Shown here: positions 8,981 to 18,402 of the stretch, piece after piece
How positions within the stretch are numbered: the first letter of the stretch is position 1
How the letters are laid out: each line of letters starts with the position of its first letter
Assembly (NCBI GenBank): GCA_019419585.1
Contig: DXZQ01000003.1
Coordinates: 38,316-102,315 of the forward strand
From: Collinsella sp.
GTDB taxonomy: Bacteria > Actinomycetota > Coriobacteriia > Coriobacteriales > Coriobacteriaceae
Length of the DNA stretch: 64,000 nt
Reading direction: 5' to 3'
Program-made: the position numbers and the translations under genes
Notes under the pieces: model-generated
Database searches by the model: none
What the model was told of the DNA's origin: nothing
Seen by the model: only the letters and a program-made list of their open reading frames with translations

Positions 8981-10471
8981 ATGAAAGACGTTCGAAGGAG
9001 ATGGCGCGGGCTAAAGGCTTTCGGGTTGGCCGCATTTGCAACTGCCTGCCTTACTTGTGCTCCATTGACCGCAAAAGCAGGTCTTATTGGCGGTGTTGGA
9101 GGGGGTAGCGCCTCGGTAGACGAGCCCACGGAATGGTGCGTTGGCGATAACCGTCCGATTTCTTACTGGGAATATGACGGTTGGAACGGCACTCAAAATG
9201 AACCGATGTCTGGCCCTCTTACGCGGTATAGCGTCGAGTGTAATGCTGGGGGGACTGCTCACAGAGATTTTCTAGTAGGTTTAAACTCTATTGATCAGAG
9301 CGCCTCGAGGACCGATCCTTCTGGAGTTACATCACGTCCCGCAGGTACATACTATTTCAACAAAGATGGTTTGATGCAGACCGGACTCGTTCGGTGCGAG
9401 GACGGCAGCCTTCGCTATTTCGATCTCGAAACTGGCGCCATGGTCACGAACCAGTGGCATAACGAATACGAAGCTGTCTGGTACTATTTTGGCGCTGACG
9501 GGACCGCGGTGTCGGGCTGGCAGTCTATCGGTGGGGACAAGTATTACTTCTATCCCGAAAGCCATGATATGGCATACGGCCGAGTTCAGATTGATGGCAA
9601 GAACTACTTCCTGAACACCCCTGGCGCCAACGCCGACGGCCGCATGCAGCATAGTGGCTGGTTCTACGACTCCATCTACGGAAAGTGGTCCTATGCGACC
9701 TCCGACGGTGAGCTATTAACCGGTTGGCATAATCTCGACGGCACTTGGTACTATTTCAACGAATCTGGGGTCATGCTGACTGGCTGGATCAACGATTCGG
9801 GTACTTGGTACTACACCAATGCATCCGGTGCGATGGTCACTGGCTGGCTCAACATCGGCGGTACGTGGTTCTACCTCGACGGCTCGGGCGCCATGGCCGC
9901 TAACAGCTGGCGCAGCCTCGGCGGCTCCTGGTACTGGTTCGGCGACTCCGGTGCAATGGCCACTGGCTGGTTCTTGGCAGGCGACTCTTGGTACTATGCG
10001 AGCGGTTCGGGCGCCATGGCAACCGGCTGGCTCAGCAATGGCGGCACGTGGTATTGGCTCGGAGGTTCGGGCGCTATGGCCTCTAATTCTTGGGCCAACG
10101 TTGGTGGAGTTTGGTACTGGTTCGACGATTCCGGCGCGATGGCCACCGGCTGGCGTCAGGTCGGCGGCGCCTGGTACTACTTTAGCGGTTCCGGCGCTAT
10201 GACCCACGACGCCTGGGTCGGCGACTACTATCCTAAGTCTTCCGGCGCCATGGCTACGAACGCCTGGGTCGGCTCCTATTATGTCGGCGAGGACGGCAAG
10301 TGGATTCCGGGCTACGGTTTAGTTTGGTATAAGAACGGAAGCGATGTTTACCATACGCATAAGTGCCGTACCGTTGGCAAGGACGCAAAGGGCTATTCGC
10401 AGATCTCTATTCAGGAGGCCCAGAGGCGTGGCGCTTCACGAGAGTGCAAAAACTGCCAGCAAATTGGCTAG
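8981..10471 (+). CDS. Choline-binding-type repeat protein with small C-terminal Cys/His domain
   Basis: 496 residues; ATG with AAAGGA seven bases upstream. A signal peptide covers about residues 1-33 (basic RRRW start, hydrophobic core, cleavage near AKAG). Residues about 105-445 are cell-wall-binding repeats of about 20 residues (PF01473 type: G-W, G-x-W-Y-Y/W, then S-G-A-M-x-T/A). The last 49 residues carry H-T-H-K-C and, 30 residues on, C-K-N-C, a spacing that recalls small zinc-binding Ada-like domains; this part is unnamed. It is exported and probably held on phosphocholine-bearing glycan, given the lic genes downstream. The repeats of other bacteria can bind other wall sugars, so the ligand is inferred from context. 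Confidence 0.8.
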   Translation: MKDVRRRWRGLKAFGLAAFATACLTCAPLTAKAGLIGGVGGGSASVDEPTEWCVGDNRPISYWEYDGWNGTQNEPMSGPLTRYSVECNAGGTAHRDFLVGLNSIDQSASRTDPSGVTSRPAGTYYFNKDGLMQTGLVRCEDGSLRYFDLETGAMVTNQWHNEYEAVWYYFGADGTAVSGWQSIGGDKYYFYPESHDMAYGRVQIDGKNYFLNTPGANADGRMQHSGWFYDSIYGKWSYATSDGELLTGWHNLDGTWYYFNESGVMLTGWINDSGTWYYTNASGAMVTGWLNIGGTWFYLDGSGAMAANSWRSLGGSWYWFGDSGAMATGWFLAGDSWYYASGSGAMATGWLSNGGTWYWLGGSGAMASNSWANVGGVWYWFDDSGAMATGWRQVGGAWYYFSGSGAMTHDAWVGDYYPKSSGAMATNAWVGSYYVGEDGKWIPGYGLVWYKNGSDVYHTHKCRTVGKDAKGYSQISIQEAQRRGASRECKNCQQIG

Positions 10472-10530
10472 CACATTATTGAGTTAGTTTTGATTGAGGC
10501 CCCGTTGCCCTGAGGTGACGGGGTCGCTGT

Positions 10531-12762
10531 GTGATTGGATACCGTGCCGCTATGATGAAATGCTCATTCGGGGAGCTGGTCTTTTCGGGCCTGGTTTCTT
10601 TGGGGCTCCTTTTGGGTTCGTCCTCGATGTTATACGCCCTTGATTCGAATAACACTGACGAAGGTCCCGCATCTAACGTTACTATTGCTTCTGTCGAGTC
10701 AGGCGTTGATGCTCAGCGCGAATCGACCTTCGCTGTCGAGCAGAACTCTCAGGTGGATAATGAGACCCCTTCTGAGGTCTCGAATCAAATTATTTGGCAT
10801 CAGGGGTGGATATCACCCGAAGAAGGGGCTGGTTTTTGGCGTTGGGGCTTGTCCGACGGAACAATCGCTGTTTCTTCTTGGAGACATATAAACGGTAGCT
10901 GGTACTGGTTTGACGACGAAGGTCGAATGGCTCAGGATGGGTTGGTTCAAGTCGGGGGTGCGACGTATGCCTTCTCCTCTTCGGGCGCAATGCGTGTCGG
11001 CTGGTACCTAGATTCTACGGGCTCCACTTCTGCTTGGCGTTATTTCTCCGGTTCTGGCGCCATGGTAAAAGGCTGGCTTTCAGACGGCAGCAACTGGTAT
11101 TGGCTGGATCATGAGGGCAAGATGGTCCACGACTCGATGCTGCAGATCGGGGGAGCCACGTATGGATTCTCTTCTTCTGGCGCAATGCTTATCGGATGGC
11201 ATCTTGATGCTTCCGTTTGGCACTATTTCTCAGGCTCTGGCGCCCTGGTAAAGGGCTGGCTCTCGGATGGGGGTCGTTGGTACTGGCTTGATCCTGCAGA
11301 CGGTTCTATGGCCACCGGGCTAAAAGAATGTAATGACACCCCTTATATCTTTAACAGTTCAGGGGCCATGCTCTCCTCCCAGTGGGCGCTTATTGACAAC
11401 AACTGGTATTACGCTGACTCCAACGGCTTGCTGCATGGAGGCTGGTTACTTCTGGGGAATTCTTGGTATTACTTGGATCCAGGAAGCCATATTATGCTCA
11501 CGGGCTTTATGCAAGTGGGCTCGTCCACCTATTTCCTTACGAGTTCAGGTGCCATGGCAACAGGCTGGGCACTTGCTGATGGTACTTGGTATTACGCCGC
11601 ATCAAACGGAGCTATTCAACGAGGGCGATGGATAAAGTCCGGAAACGCCTGGTATTACCTTGATGATGTATCCGGCGCAATGCGTACTGGTGAATTTGCG
11701 GTAGGAAGCACGCGCTATTTTTCTTATGATTCCGGTGCAATGGCATCTTCGTGCTGGATCAACTTGAACGACGGTATGGCATGGGCGAATTCGTCTGGAG
11801 CACTGAGCGAGCCGTTGCCTACTTCATCTGATGGATCTCCCGTAGTCGCTGATCGAGCCGACTTGTCTTCATTGCCAGGTACGATTCATATTGGAGATGC
11901 GGTTTTCTATGTGGATGCAAGCGGTGCCGTCAATGTAGCATCTGGTTGGATTATGTCGAAAGACGCTTCTGACGAAAGCGGCAATACTTGGTATTACGCA
12001 TCTTCCAATGGTGTCCTTAAGTCTGGTTGGCAATATGTTAACGGTGCGTGGTATTGGATGGATCCTTCCACGTACAAGATGAAGACCGGATGGCTCAATG
12101 ACGGCGGTACGTGGTACTGGCTTCAGCCTTCGGGTGCCATGTTTGCTAACGGGTGGCTGAAAATCGATGGCGTTGACTATTACTTCAATGCAAGTGGTGC
12201 ATGGTTGAATACGTCTGGCTCTGTTTTGGGGGTTAATAGGTCCAGTCTGGTCAATTGGCTTATGAGCCACGAAAACGACGGCTATTACCGTGGAACACGC
12301 TACGATACGCATCTTAGCCAAGAAACATGCATGTATCCAAAGGGTGATCCTCGTTGGGACGGGTATACCGGTATGAACTGCGGCGGATTTGTATCGCATG
12401 CATATATGAAAGCGGGCGGTAATTTAGCTCCCATTGCCGCCGAGCAGAGCCATTCCCCTTGGAGTGGAGGTCCCGGAAGGGGCGGCTGCGTTAACGCTTA
12501 TCGTTGGTACGGCTACGCTATCGATACGTGCGCAAACGTGACTTATTTCAACTCTATTGATGAGTTGTTACGTAGCGGTTTGGCTCGTAAGGGGGACATT
12601 GTGTTCTTCAATCCTTACAACCCATATGCGGACGATAGCCACATTGGCTTTTTCTGGGGCAATACGCCTAGTGAAAACTTGTTTTGGCATAGTGACGGTT
12701 ATGGAAACCGTATTTCTGGTTTGACTGCTTTGAGTCCATCGAAAGTAATATTGATTCGTTAG
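10531..12762 (+). CDS. Choline-binding-type repeat protein with NlpC/P60-like peptidase domain
   Basis: Up to 743 residues. The GTG at 10531 gives the longest form; ATGs at 10552 and 10555 are also possible because no ribosome site is decisive. A signal peptide precedes an Asn/Ser/Glu-rich spacer. Then come many wall-binding repeats (about residues 85-560). The last ~175 residues form a papain-like amidase domain: the nucleophile is probably Cys617 in MNCGGFV, and His704 lies in DSHIGFFWG after KGDIVFF. This order fits NlpC/P60 or CHAP enzymes that cut peptidoglycan stem peptides; the asparagine before Cys and GG in place of SG are variants. It is outside the cell, on the wall. The weak hairpin at 10496-10523 before it may only partly terminate upstream transcripts. 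Confidence 0.82.
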   Translation: MIGYRAAMMKCSFGELVFSGLVSLGLLLGSSSMLYALDSNNTDEGPASNVTIASVESGVDAQRESTFAVEQNSQVDNETPSEVSNQIIWHQGWISPEEGAGFWRWGLSDGTIAVSSWRHINGSWYWFDDEGRMAQDGLVQVGGATYAFSSSGAMRVGWYLDSTGSTSAWRYFSGSGAMVKGWLSDGSNWYWLDHEGKMVHDSMLQIGGATYGFSSSGAMLIGWHLDASVWHYFSGSGALVKGWLSDGGRWYWLDPADGSMATGLKECNDTPYIFNSSGAMLSSQWALIDNNWYYADSNGLLHGGWLLLGNSWYYLDPGSHIMLTGFMQVGSSTYFLTSSGAMATGWALADGTWYYAASNGAIQRGRWIKSGNAWYYLDDVSGAMRTGEFAVGSTRYFSYDSGAMASSCWINLNDGMAWANSSGALSEPLPTSSDGSPVVADRADLSSLPGTIHIGDAVFYVDASGAVNVASGWIMSKDASDESGNTWYYASSNGVLKSGWQYVNGAWYWMDPSTYKMKTGWLNDGGTWYWLQPSGAMFANGWLKIDGVDYYFNASGAWLNTSGSVLGVNRSSLVNWLMSHENDGYYRGTRYDTHLSQETCMYPKGDPRWDGYTGMNCGGFVSHAYMKAGGNLAPIAAEQSHSPWSGGPGRGGCVNAYRWYGYAIDTCANVTYFNSIDELLRSGLARKGDIVFFNPYNPYADDSHIGFFWGNTPSENLFWHSDGYGNRISGLTALSPSKVILIR

Positions 12763-12772
12763 AATTCCGAGT

Positions 12773-12804
12773 TGTAGGGGACTCTCTGGGCCCCCTACCT
12801 TTTT
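12773..12804 (+). terminator. Rho-independent terminator
   Basis: GTAGGGG and CCCCCTAC form a stem around a short loop, followed by CTTTTT, just after the stop of the NlpC/P60-like gene. Confidence 0.8.
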
Positions 12805-13025
12805 GACATCTGGTTTGAAAGCTAACTGATGTCGGCATTCTTTGGGGCTAAGAGTAGGGACTAAGAGTCCTTGGTTTCACCCTGCTGGGAAGTTCTTGTT
12901 TACATTGTGGTATTGCGTGCAGTTATTTGTCGTCCCAGATGGCATCTTGTCCAGTTGGATGTTCGGAAATCTTTCACAGCCATGCTGTAAGCTAAACGCA
13001 AACAAGAACGAATGACGAGGTTTAC

Positions 13026-15587
13026 ATGAGCAAACATCTTAAGTTATTTTCGGCATTGTTGGTGCTGATGGTCCTTGCGCCCATTTCTGTGTTTGTTTTC
13101 CCCTCGAACGCGGAAGCTGCGCGGTCCCTAGTTGAGAATTCCTGGCGTTATGAGGATGGGCAATTGGTCGCAGAGGATGCTTCTTCCGAAGAAGATGGAA
13201 TAGCCTTATTGTCCATGGACATTCTTCCCGATGGGGCTACGGCGCAGGGCATCGATGTCAGTGAGCATCAAGGACGTATTGACTGGAATGCTGTTAAGGC
13301 TTCTGGTATCGATTTCGCTATTCTGCGTGTTGGGTTTGGCGCTCCATCTTGGGGCGGTCGAGTTGACTATCAATTTAATCGAAATATTTCTGAGTGCGAG
13401 CGACTCGGAATTCCCTACGGCGTCTATATCTATTCATATGCTTTTGATAATCAGCAGGCAGCTGATGAGGCATCAATGGTGATCAATTGCCTTTCTGGGC
13501 ATAATCCAAGATTGCCGGTGTATTACGATCTTGAGGATAATTCGATAATTGCAAATGGACGTCAAACCGGAATTGCATCGAGGGCGCAGGTTTTTTGTAA
13601 TAGGATTTCTGCCGCAGGATATGAGCCTGGTATTTATGCAAATTTAAATTGGTTTAACAACATTTTGACCGACTCTGTTTTCAAGAGCAGCTCTTGGGAC
13701 CATTGGATCGCTCAATATAATTCAAAGTGTGACTACATCGGTAATTACAGTATTTGGCAGTATAAGAGCAACGGAAAAGTCCCTGGAATCAACGGCAACG
13801 TTGATATGAATTATGCGTATGTAGATGTTTCTCTCTATTATTGGCAGTTAAAAGATAATGCCTGGTATTACGCAAACTCTGACGGTAAGGCATATACCGG
13901 ATGGTTGTACCTCGGCGGCGCCTGGTACTGGCTCGAGCCCGACGCGGGCGGTGCCATGGCTACCGGCCTTCACGAGTGCAACGGCTCCCTGTACTGGTTT
14001 AATTCGTCCGGCGCCATGGCGACCGGATGGGTCCTCGACGGCGGGACCTGGTACTACGCGACTGGCTCCGGCGCGCTGGCGCGCGGCCCCGTTTCCGTCG
14101 GCGGCGTGCCCTACTGCTTCGACGCCCGGACGGGGGCCATGCTGACGGGCTACCAGACGGACGCGCAGGGCGTCCGCCGCTACTTCGGCAGCTGCGGCCC
14201 CCTTAACGGCTGGGGCCTCGTCGACGGCTCCTGGTACTGGTTCGCTGACGGTATCGCCTCGACCGGCTGGATTCGCACCGGCGGTTCCTGGTACTGGCTC
14301 GATCCCGAGGCGGGCGGCGCCATGGCGACGGGCCTTCACGCATGCAACGGCTCAGCGTACTGGTTCGACGCCTCCGGCGCCATGGCGACCGGGTGGGTCC
14401 TCGACGGCGGGACCTGGTACTACGCGACGGGCTCCGGCGCCCTCGCCTCCGGCTGGCTCAACCTAAACGGCGCCTGGTACTGGCTCGATCTCTCGACGCA
14501 TGCCATGGCTACGGGTGTTCAAACTATTGGATCATGTGAATACATATTTAATAACTCTGGCAAGATGATGGCTAATTGCTGGTCAAACGGTGATGGGTCT
14601 TGGATGTATCATTCGTCATCCAGCGGCGCAATTGACCTTAAAGGCATCATGACCGATTCGGGAATCCAGTTGATTGACGATGGCGGGAATGTTAGAACTG
14701 GCTGGATTGAGAGTCAGGGTTCTCGATATTATTGTTCTGCTGATGGGGTAATTCTGACTGGATGGCAGCAAATAGCTGGGTCTTGGTATTACTTTAACTC
14801 GGATGGTCGAATGGCGACCGGCTGGCTTAACGATGGCGGTAACTGGTTCTGGCTAGATTCCGCTTCTGGCACAATGAAAACGGGATGGCTTTCCCTTGGG
14901 GGCACATGGTATTACCTTGATGCCGCACGTGGGGGAGTAATGCTGAGCAGTGGTTGGTATTGGATCGGCTCTACTGACTACAAGTTCAGCTCATCCGGCG
15001 CAATGGTTGGCGCTTGGGTCGATGTCCCGTGCTATTCGCAGTACCCGGAACTTCCTACTGGCTGTGAGTCGGTTGCCCTTACAAACTTGCTTAACTATTA
15101 TGGTTTCGGTTTAGGTAAGACGATTATTGCGGATTATTACTTGCCCAAGGGAAGCAACGGCAACTTTGTTACCGCCTTTGATGGCAACCCAAGGCGTAGC
15201 AGCGGGGGTCTCATGGGATGCGTCGCCCCTGCGATTACTATTGCTGGCAATAACTTTCTGCGTGCTGCTGGAAGTGGCAAGCAGGCAAAAGACGTCTCTT
15301 TCTCGTCAATTTCTTCCATTAAGAACAGACTGACCTGTGGTCAACCTGTTGAGATGTGGAATACCGAGTGGGGAAGTTGGCCAGGAGGCCGTTATGCTGC
15401 ACGTTGGTATAATGGGCATTCTTATGGCCTGTGGGGCGGTAATCATGCCGTAGTCCTTAAAGGCTATGATGACGAGCAGGGAATTGTCTATCTTTCGGAT
15501 TCGATTAACGGCAATGTTACGCGAAATGCCCAGGTGTTCTTCGGCACGTGGCAACAGATGGATAGTCAGGCCGTGGTAATTGAATAG
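13026..15587 (+). CDS. GH25 lysozyme with choline-binding-type repeats and C-terminal C39-like peptidase
   Basis: 853 residues; ATG with GAGG upstream. Signal peptide 1-32. Residues about 72-265 are a glycoside hydrolase 25 muramidase: QGIDVSEHQ (Asp77), PVYYDLED with the acidic pair, and a WQY-to-NVDMNYAY end. The repeats fill about 270-660. The last ~190 residues are a C39-like cysteine peptidase (PF13529 type) with Cys680 in PTGCESVALTNLL, His807 in GGNHAVVLKGYD and an Asp in YLSDS. One molecule can therefore cut both glycan and, presumably, peptide bonds. The stretch 13905-14512 is far GC-richer than the rest and contains an internal duplication, so the repeat array is mosaic. The arrangement resembles pneumococcal LytC/phage lysozymes, but the C39-like end is unusual. 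Confidence 0.88.
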   Translation: MSKHLKLFSALLVLMVLAPISVFVFPSNAEAARSLVENSWRYEDGQLVAEDASSEEDGIALLSMDILPDGATAQGIDVSEHQGRIDWNAVKASGIDFAILRVGFGAPSWGGRVDYQFNRNISECERLGIPYGVYIYSYAFDNQQAADEASMVINCLSGHNPRLPVYYDLEDNSIIANGRQTGIASRAQVFCNRISAAGYEPGIYANLNWFNNILTDSVFKSSSWDHWIAQYNSKCDYIGNYSIWQYKSNGKVPGINGNVDMNYAYVDVSLYYWQLKDNAWYYANSDGKAYTGWLYLGGAWYWLEPDAGGAMATGLHECNGSLYWFNSSGAMATGWVLDGGTWYYATGSGALARGPVSVGGVPYCFDARTGAMLTGYQTDAQGVRRYFGSCGPLNGWGLVDGSWYWFADGIASTGWIRTGGSWYWLDPEAGGAMATGLHACNGSAYWFDASGAMATGWVLDGGTWYYATGSGALASGWLNLNGAWYWLDLSTHAMATGVQTIGSCEYIFNNSGKMMANCWSNGDGSWMYHSSSSGAIDLKGIMTDSGIQLIDDGGNVRTGWIESQGSRYYCSADGVILTGWQQIAGSWYYFNSDGRMATGWLNDGGNWFWLDSASGTMKTGWLSLGGTWYYLDAARGGVMLSSGWYWIGSTDYKFSSSGAMVGAWVDVPCYSQYPELPTGCESVALTNLLNYYGFGLGKTIIADYYLPKGSNGNFVTAFDGNPRRSSGGLMGCVAPAITIAGNNFLRAAGSGKQAKDVSFSSISSIKNRLTCGQPVEMWNTEWGSWPGGRYAARWYNGHSYGLWGGNHAVVLKGYDDEQGIVYLSDSINGNVTRNAQVFFGTWQQMDSQAVVIE
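13940..14450 (+). repeat. Duplicated GC-rich repeat module inside the lysozyme gene
   Basis: The segment from about 13940 to 14085 recurs nearly base for base at about 14303-14447; both encode an AGGAMATGLH start and a VLDGGTWYYATGSGALA end. The whole tract 13905-14512 uses G/C-ending codons, unlike both flanks. Confidence 0.75.
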
Positions 15588-15597
15588 CCATGATGCT

Positions 15598-15632
15598 AAA
15601 AGGGGAGAGCTCGACGAGCTCTCCCCTTTTAC
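15598..15632. terminator. Bidirectional terminator between convergent genes
   Basis: A nearly perfect palindrome, AAAAGGGGAGAGCTC facing GAGCTCTCCCCTTTT, with A and T runs on either side. It serves the lysozyme gene on the plus strand and the lic operon on the minus strand. Confidence 0.88.
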
Positions 15633-15648
15633 TACATTGTTAATCAAG

Positions 15649-16590
15649 CTAAGCCGTCTTATTACGTCCAAATAGTTCGTCCCAGTTACTGGCTGCCAAA
15701 ACTGTTCCGCATACGATTACAACGCAGCAGATTACGGATGCCATGTAGGGAATTGTTCCAAGTAAGATCAGGCCAAAGACCACCGACCATGCCGAATAGG
15801 AGATATTTAGAGCCATCGCTCGCGCTGCTCCGATTGCCGCAATGCCCTTGTAATAGAACAGATAGGATGCAGTTCCTGCGAGTCCGGCGAGTGCAATAAT
15901 CAATGTGGGCATGCTCGGGATAGCGCCCAGCGTGAAATGCCATGCTCCGAAGAGGGGGAGTACGAGCACTCCATAAACAAGCGCACTTGTAGTTTCGCGG
16001 ATTTGCAAAGCCGTTTCGTCATCAACGGCATCATCTTTCATTCCCCATGCGCACAGCACCGCTTCGGATCCCCATCCGATAACGGCAAGCACCGCGCCGA
16101 GTAAGCCGAGAGGGGCATTTGCAATCTCGCTCGACCCGGCCGATAGATAGCCCATCGTCATTACGCCGCAAAGAGCAACGAGAAGGGAAAGAATCTGTCC
16201 TTTGCCCATTTTCTCCTTCAGCAGCACGAAAGAAAGGAATGCTCCGACAGCGGGATAGAAGGCGGAGATGATTGCCGTATAGGCAGCTCCAATGTTATTA
16301 ATTGCCAATACGTAGCCGGTCATTCCGATAGGTCCACCGAGCAGTGCGCCGGCGATGACGACCTTGCCCGAACGAGTTTTAAGTGCAGCGAGCGTGTCTT
16401 TTAATCTACCTCTAACTCCCATGTAGCCAAAGAGCCAGATTGCACAGAAGGCATCATGGAGAAAGGATCCCGCAATGGAGGCGCATGCAAGCGCTTCCGC
16501 CGATCCAATATAGGGCGCAAGCGCCAAGCCGATTCCAAGAATGACTGTATCAAGGCCCCAAAGAAGACCGCTAAAAAAGCCGAATTGCAT
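15649..16590 (-). CDS. licB: LicB-like choline permease, DMT/EamA family
   Basis: 313 residues, ten predicted membrane helices in two EamA-type halves. The N-terminus (FGFFSGLLWGLDTVILG) and the segment GALLGGPIGMTGYVLA near residue 80 closely follow the pneumococcal LicB pattern, as does FYPAVGAFLSF. The product most likely imports choline or a related amine across the cytoplasmic membrane. It starts two bases after the stop of the LicC-LicA fusion gene, so the two form one operon. DMT proteins are diverse, so sequence alone would give only a transporter; the neighbour raises confidence in choline. Confidence 0.83.
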   Translation of the reverse strand: MQFGFFSGLLWGLDTVILGIGLALAPYIGSAEALACASIAGSFLHDAFCAIWLFGYMGVRGRLKDTLAALKTRSGKVVIAGALLGGPIGMTGYVLAINNIGAAYTAIISAFYPAVGAFLSFVLLKEKMGKGQILSLLVALCGVMTMGYLSAGSSEIANAPLGLLGAVLAVIGWGSEAVLCAWGMKDDAVDDETALQIRETTSALVYGVLVLPLFGAWHFTLGAIPSMPTLIIALAGLAGTASYLFYYKGIAAIGAARAMALNISYSAWSVVFGLILLGTIPYMASVICCVVIVCGTVLAASNWDELFGRNKTA

Positions 16591-16592
16591 CG

Positions 16593-18365
16593 TTATTCAC
16601 CTTTCCGATAGATCTCCAGTGCCTTTTTAAGGTATTTGGCACCGTAATTGAAGTAGATATAGAGCCATTCGCCCACGAAATCGCCTTCGGCTTCTTTCAG
16701 AAGAGACCAGAGGTACCAGCACCATCCAGCAAGGGCAATGTGCGCATAGTTATGCGCAACTTCGTTGTTTGTTGCCTTGCGCCCAAAATATGCGTCAAGC
16801 GCGCGGTCGACTTCGTCTTCGGAAAGCTCACAGCAGACACTGCAAGTTCCAAAATCGTTCGCGTAATCGCTCATGCCAGCATATTCCCAGTCAATGAGAT
16901 AGTACTTGTCGTTTTCATCGATAAGAATATTCAGGTAGAAGAAGTCATTGTGACAAAGGCATTTTGGCGCATTGTCGGCCTGAACAAAGTGCTCCAATTC
17001 ATCGATTTCGGCGGCCATTTCCCTGTAGCCCGGAATGTCGATGGGACCTTTTTCCAGAAGAAGTGATTCGTAACGCTTCGCTTCGAGGTAGAAGTCAAAT
17101 TCGGTTTCGACATTTGCACCGCTCTCGTGAAGCGAACGACACATCTGCATCATTCGCTTCATTTGGGCAGTATCATGCGGATCAGGCTGCTTTGCGTTGG
17201 GTACAAACTTCGAAATTTTCCAACCACGCTTTGGGTCCTCATGAATGAACGTGTCGTCAAGGCCGAGTTCCTTGGCCTTTTTAAGTGCGGCTACTTCTCC
17301 ATTTCTGTTAATAAGCAGTTCGGTCCCGACTCCCGGATGGCGGTAAACGTACTCTCCGTCATTGGTTCTAAAGTGGCACGATAGATTCGTAAGACCTTGT
17401 TTAAGGGGATAAACGTCGTGAATCTCTGATTTGGAGCAGCCGAGCACTTGCTCGATGTTATCGAAAATGTCGGAGTCAACGTTTTCGATAAAATGTGGAT
17501 CAAAGGCACGCAGCTCATCAAGAGAATCGAATTCGTTGATCTCGCCCTCAGGATACTTCTTGATAACCATATCGAGCTCCTTGATGTGCTCGATATATAG
17601 ATCTTCCCAAAGCTTGTCCGTTGTCTCGGGCTTGTTATATTCCGTTTCAAGAATCTGCTTAAACGCAAGCGAGAAGGCTTTATCAAAGTAAACATGTCCA
17701 AGCATATACCATGCATCGGAACCACCGATCGTAACATTGGTGATTCTATCCATTGCTCCCGTTTGAATGCACCATTCTTTGGTGGCGCCTTCAGCATATT
17801 GAGCAGAATAAAATGCTTTCCAAACGTATGCTTCAAACGGATTGTTTAGAAGGTAATCATCGCTTGAGCAAATGTAGGTGTTGCCAAGTCGCTCTTTTAC
17901 GCACATAAGCGATGCGTGGTTATTTTTGGATGCGTATTCGTTGTTGACGACAATCGAAACGCCGAACTTGCTTTCAAGATAGAAGAAATACTCTTTTTTA
18001 TAACCGACAACGACGGTGATATTGCTGATACCCGCGTCTTGCAGCTGCCTAATCTGACGCTCAATGAGAATCTCACCACGTACTTTTAAAAGGCCTTTGG
18101 GCTTTTCATACGAAATGGGAGCAAAGCGGCTTGAAAGCCCCGCGGCCAATATCACTGCGTTTTCAACCTTATAGGGATGAAGTGCTTCGTAACCGTTGTC
18201 GGTTAGGCTGTCCGATTCGAGAAGGCCCTCATTCGTAAGCTCTTTATTTGCTGCGTTTACTGATCCAAGTGAAAGGCCAGTGCGCTCGGCAACTTCTCGC
18301 TGGCTGGCATATGGGTTCTTTAGGTATTCGTACAGAACTGTAAAGTTACGCTTGGTCAGTTCCAC
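16593..18365 (-). CDS. licC-licA: Fusion of winged-helix, LicC cytidylyltransferase and LicA choline kinase
   Basis: 590 residues from the GTG at 18365, chosen for a GGAGG six bases upstream; the frame extends to 18431 without one. Residues about 1-62 are a winged helix (SQREVAERTGLSLGSVNAANKEL). Residues about 68-300 are a nucleotidyltransferase with LAAGLSSRFAP and KPKGLLKVRG, as in LicC, which makes CDP-choline from phosphocholine and CTP. Residues about 305-585 are a choline kinase/aminoglycoside-kinase fold with CHNDFFYLNIL and LIDWEYAG, as in LicA. The two enzymes are separate in pneumococcus. Cytosolic. The DNA-binding part suggests autoregulation through the palindrome in its own promoter. 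The nucleotide and amino-alcohol specificity is inferred from family and from the adjacent licB. Confidence 0.87.
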   Translation of the reverse strand: MELTKRNFTVLYEYLKNPYASQREVAERTGLSLGSVNAANKELTNEGLLESDSLTDNGYEALHPYKVENAVILAAGLSSRFAPISYEKPKGLLKVRGEILIERQIRQLQDAGISNITVVVGYKKEYFFYLESKFGVSIVVNNEYASKNNHASLMCVKERLGNTYICSSDDYLLNNPFEAYVWKAFYSAQYAEGATKEWCIQTGAMDRITNVTIGGSDAWYMLGHVYFDKAFSLAFKQILETEYNKPETTDKLWEDLYIEHIKELDMVIKKYPEGEINEFDSLDELRAFDPHFIENVDSDIFDNIEQVLGCSKSEIHDVYPLKQGLTNLSCHFRTNDGEYVYRHPGVGTELLINRNGEVAALKKAKELGLDDTFIHEDPKRGWKISKFVPNAKQPDPHDTAQMKRMMQMCRSLHESGANVETEFDFYLEAKRYESLLLEKGPIDIPGYREMAAEIDELEHFVQADNAPKCLCHNDFFYLNILIDENDKYYLIDWEYAGMSDYANDFGTCSVCCELSEDEVDRALDAYFGRKATNNEVAHNYAHIALAGWCWYLWSLLKEAEGDFVGEWLYIYFNYGAKYLKKALEIYRKGE

Positions 18366-18402
18366 TGCAGGCCTCCAATTAAGATGTTCATTGCTTAGGA
18401 AA

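Noticed and set aside
9700..10260. Regular short repeats that could be taken for a CRISPR array
   Set aside because: The repeats are in-frame, about 60 bases, without spacers of constant length, and encode the wall-binding motif.
12762..13025. Small RNA or riboswitch in the gap before the lysozyme gene
   Set aside because: Apart from the terminator and a weak promoter there is no conserved structure that I can recognise.
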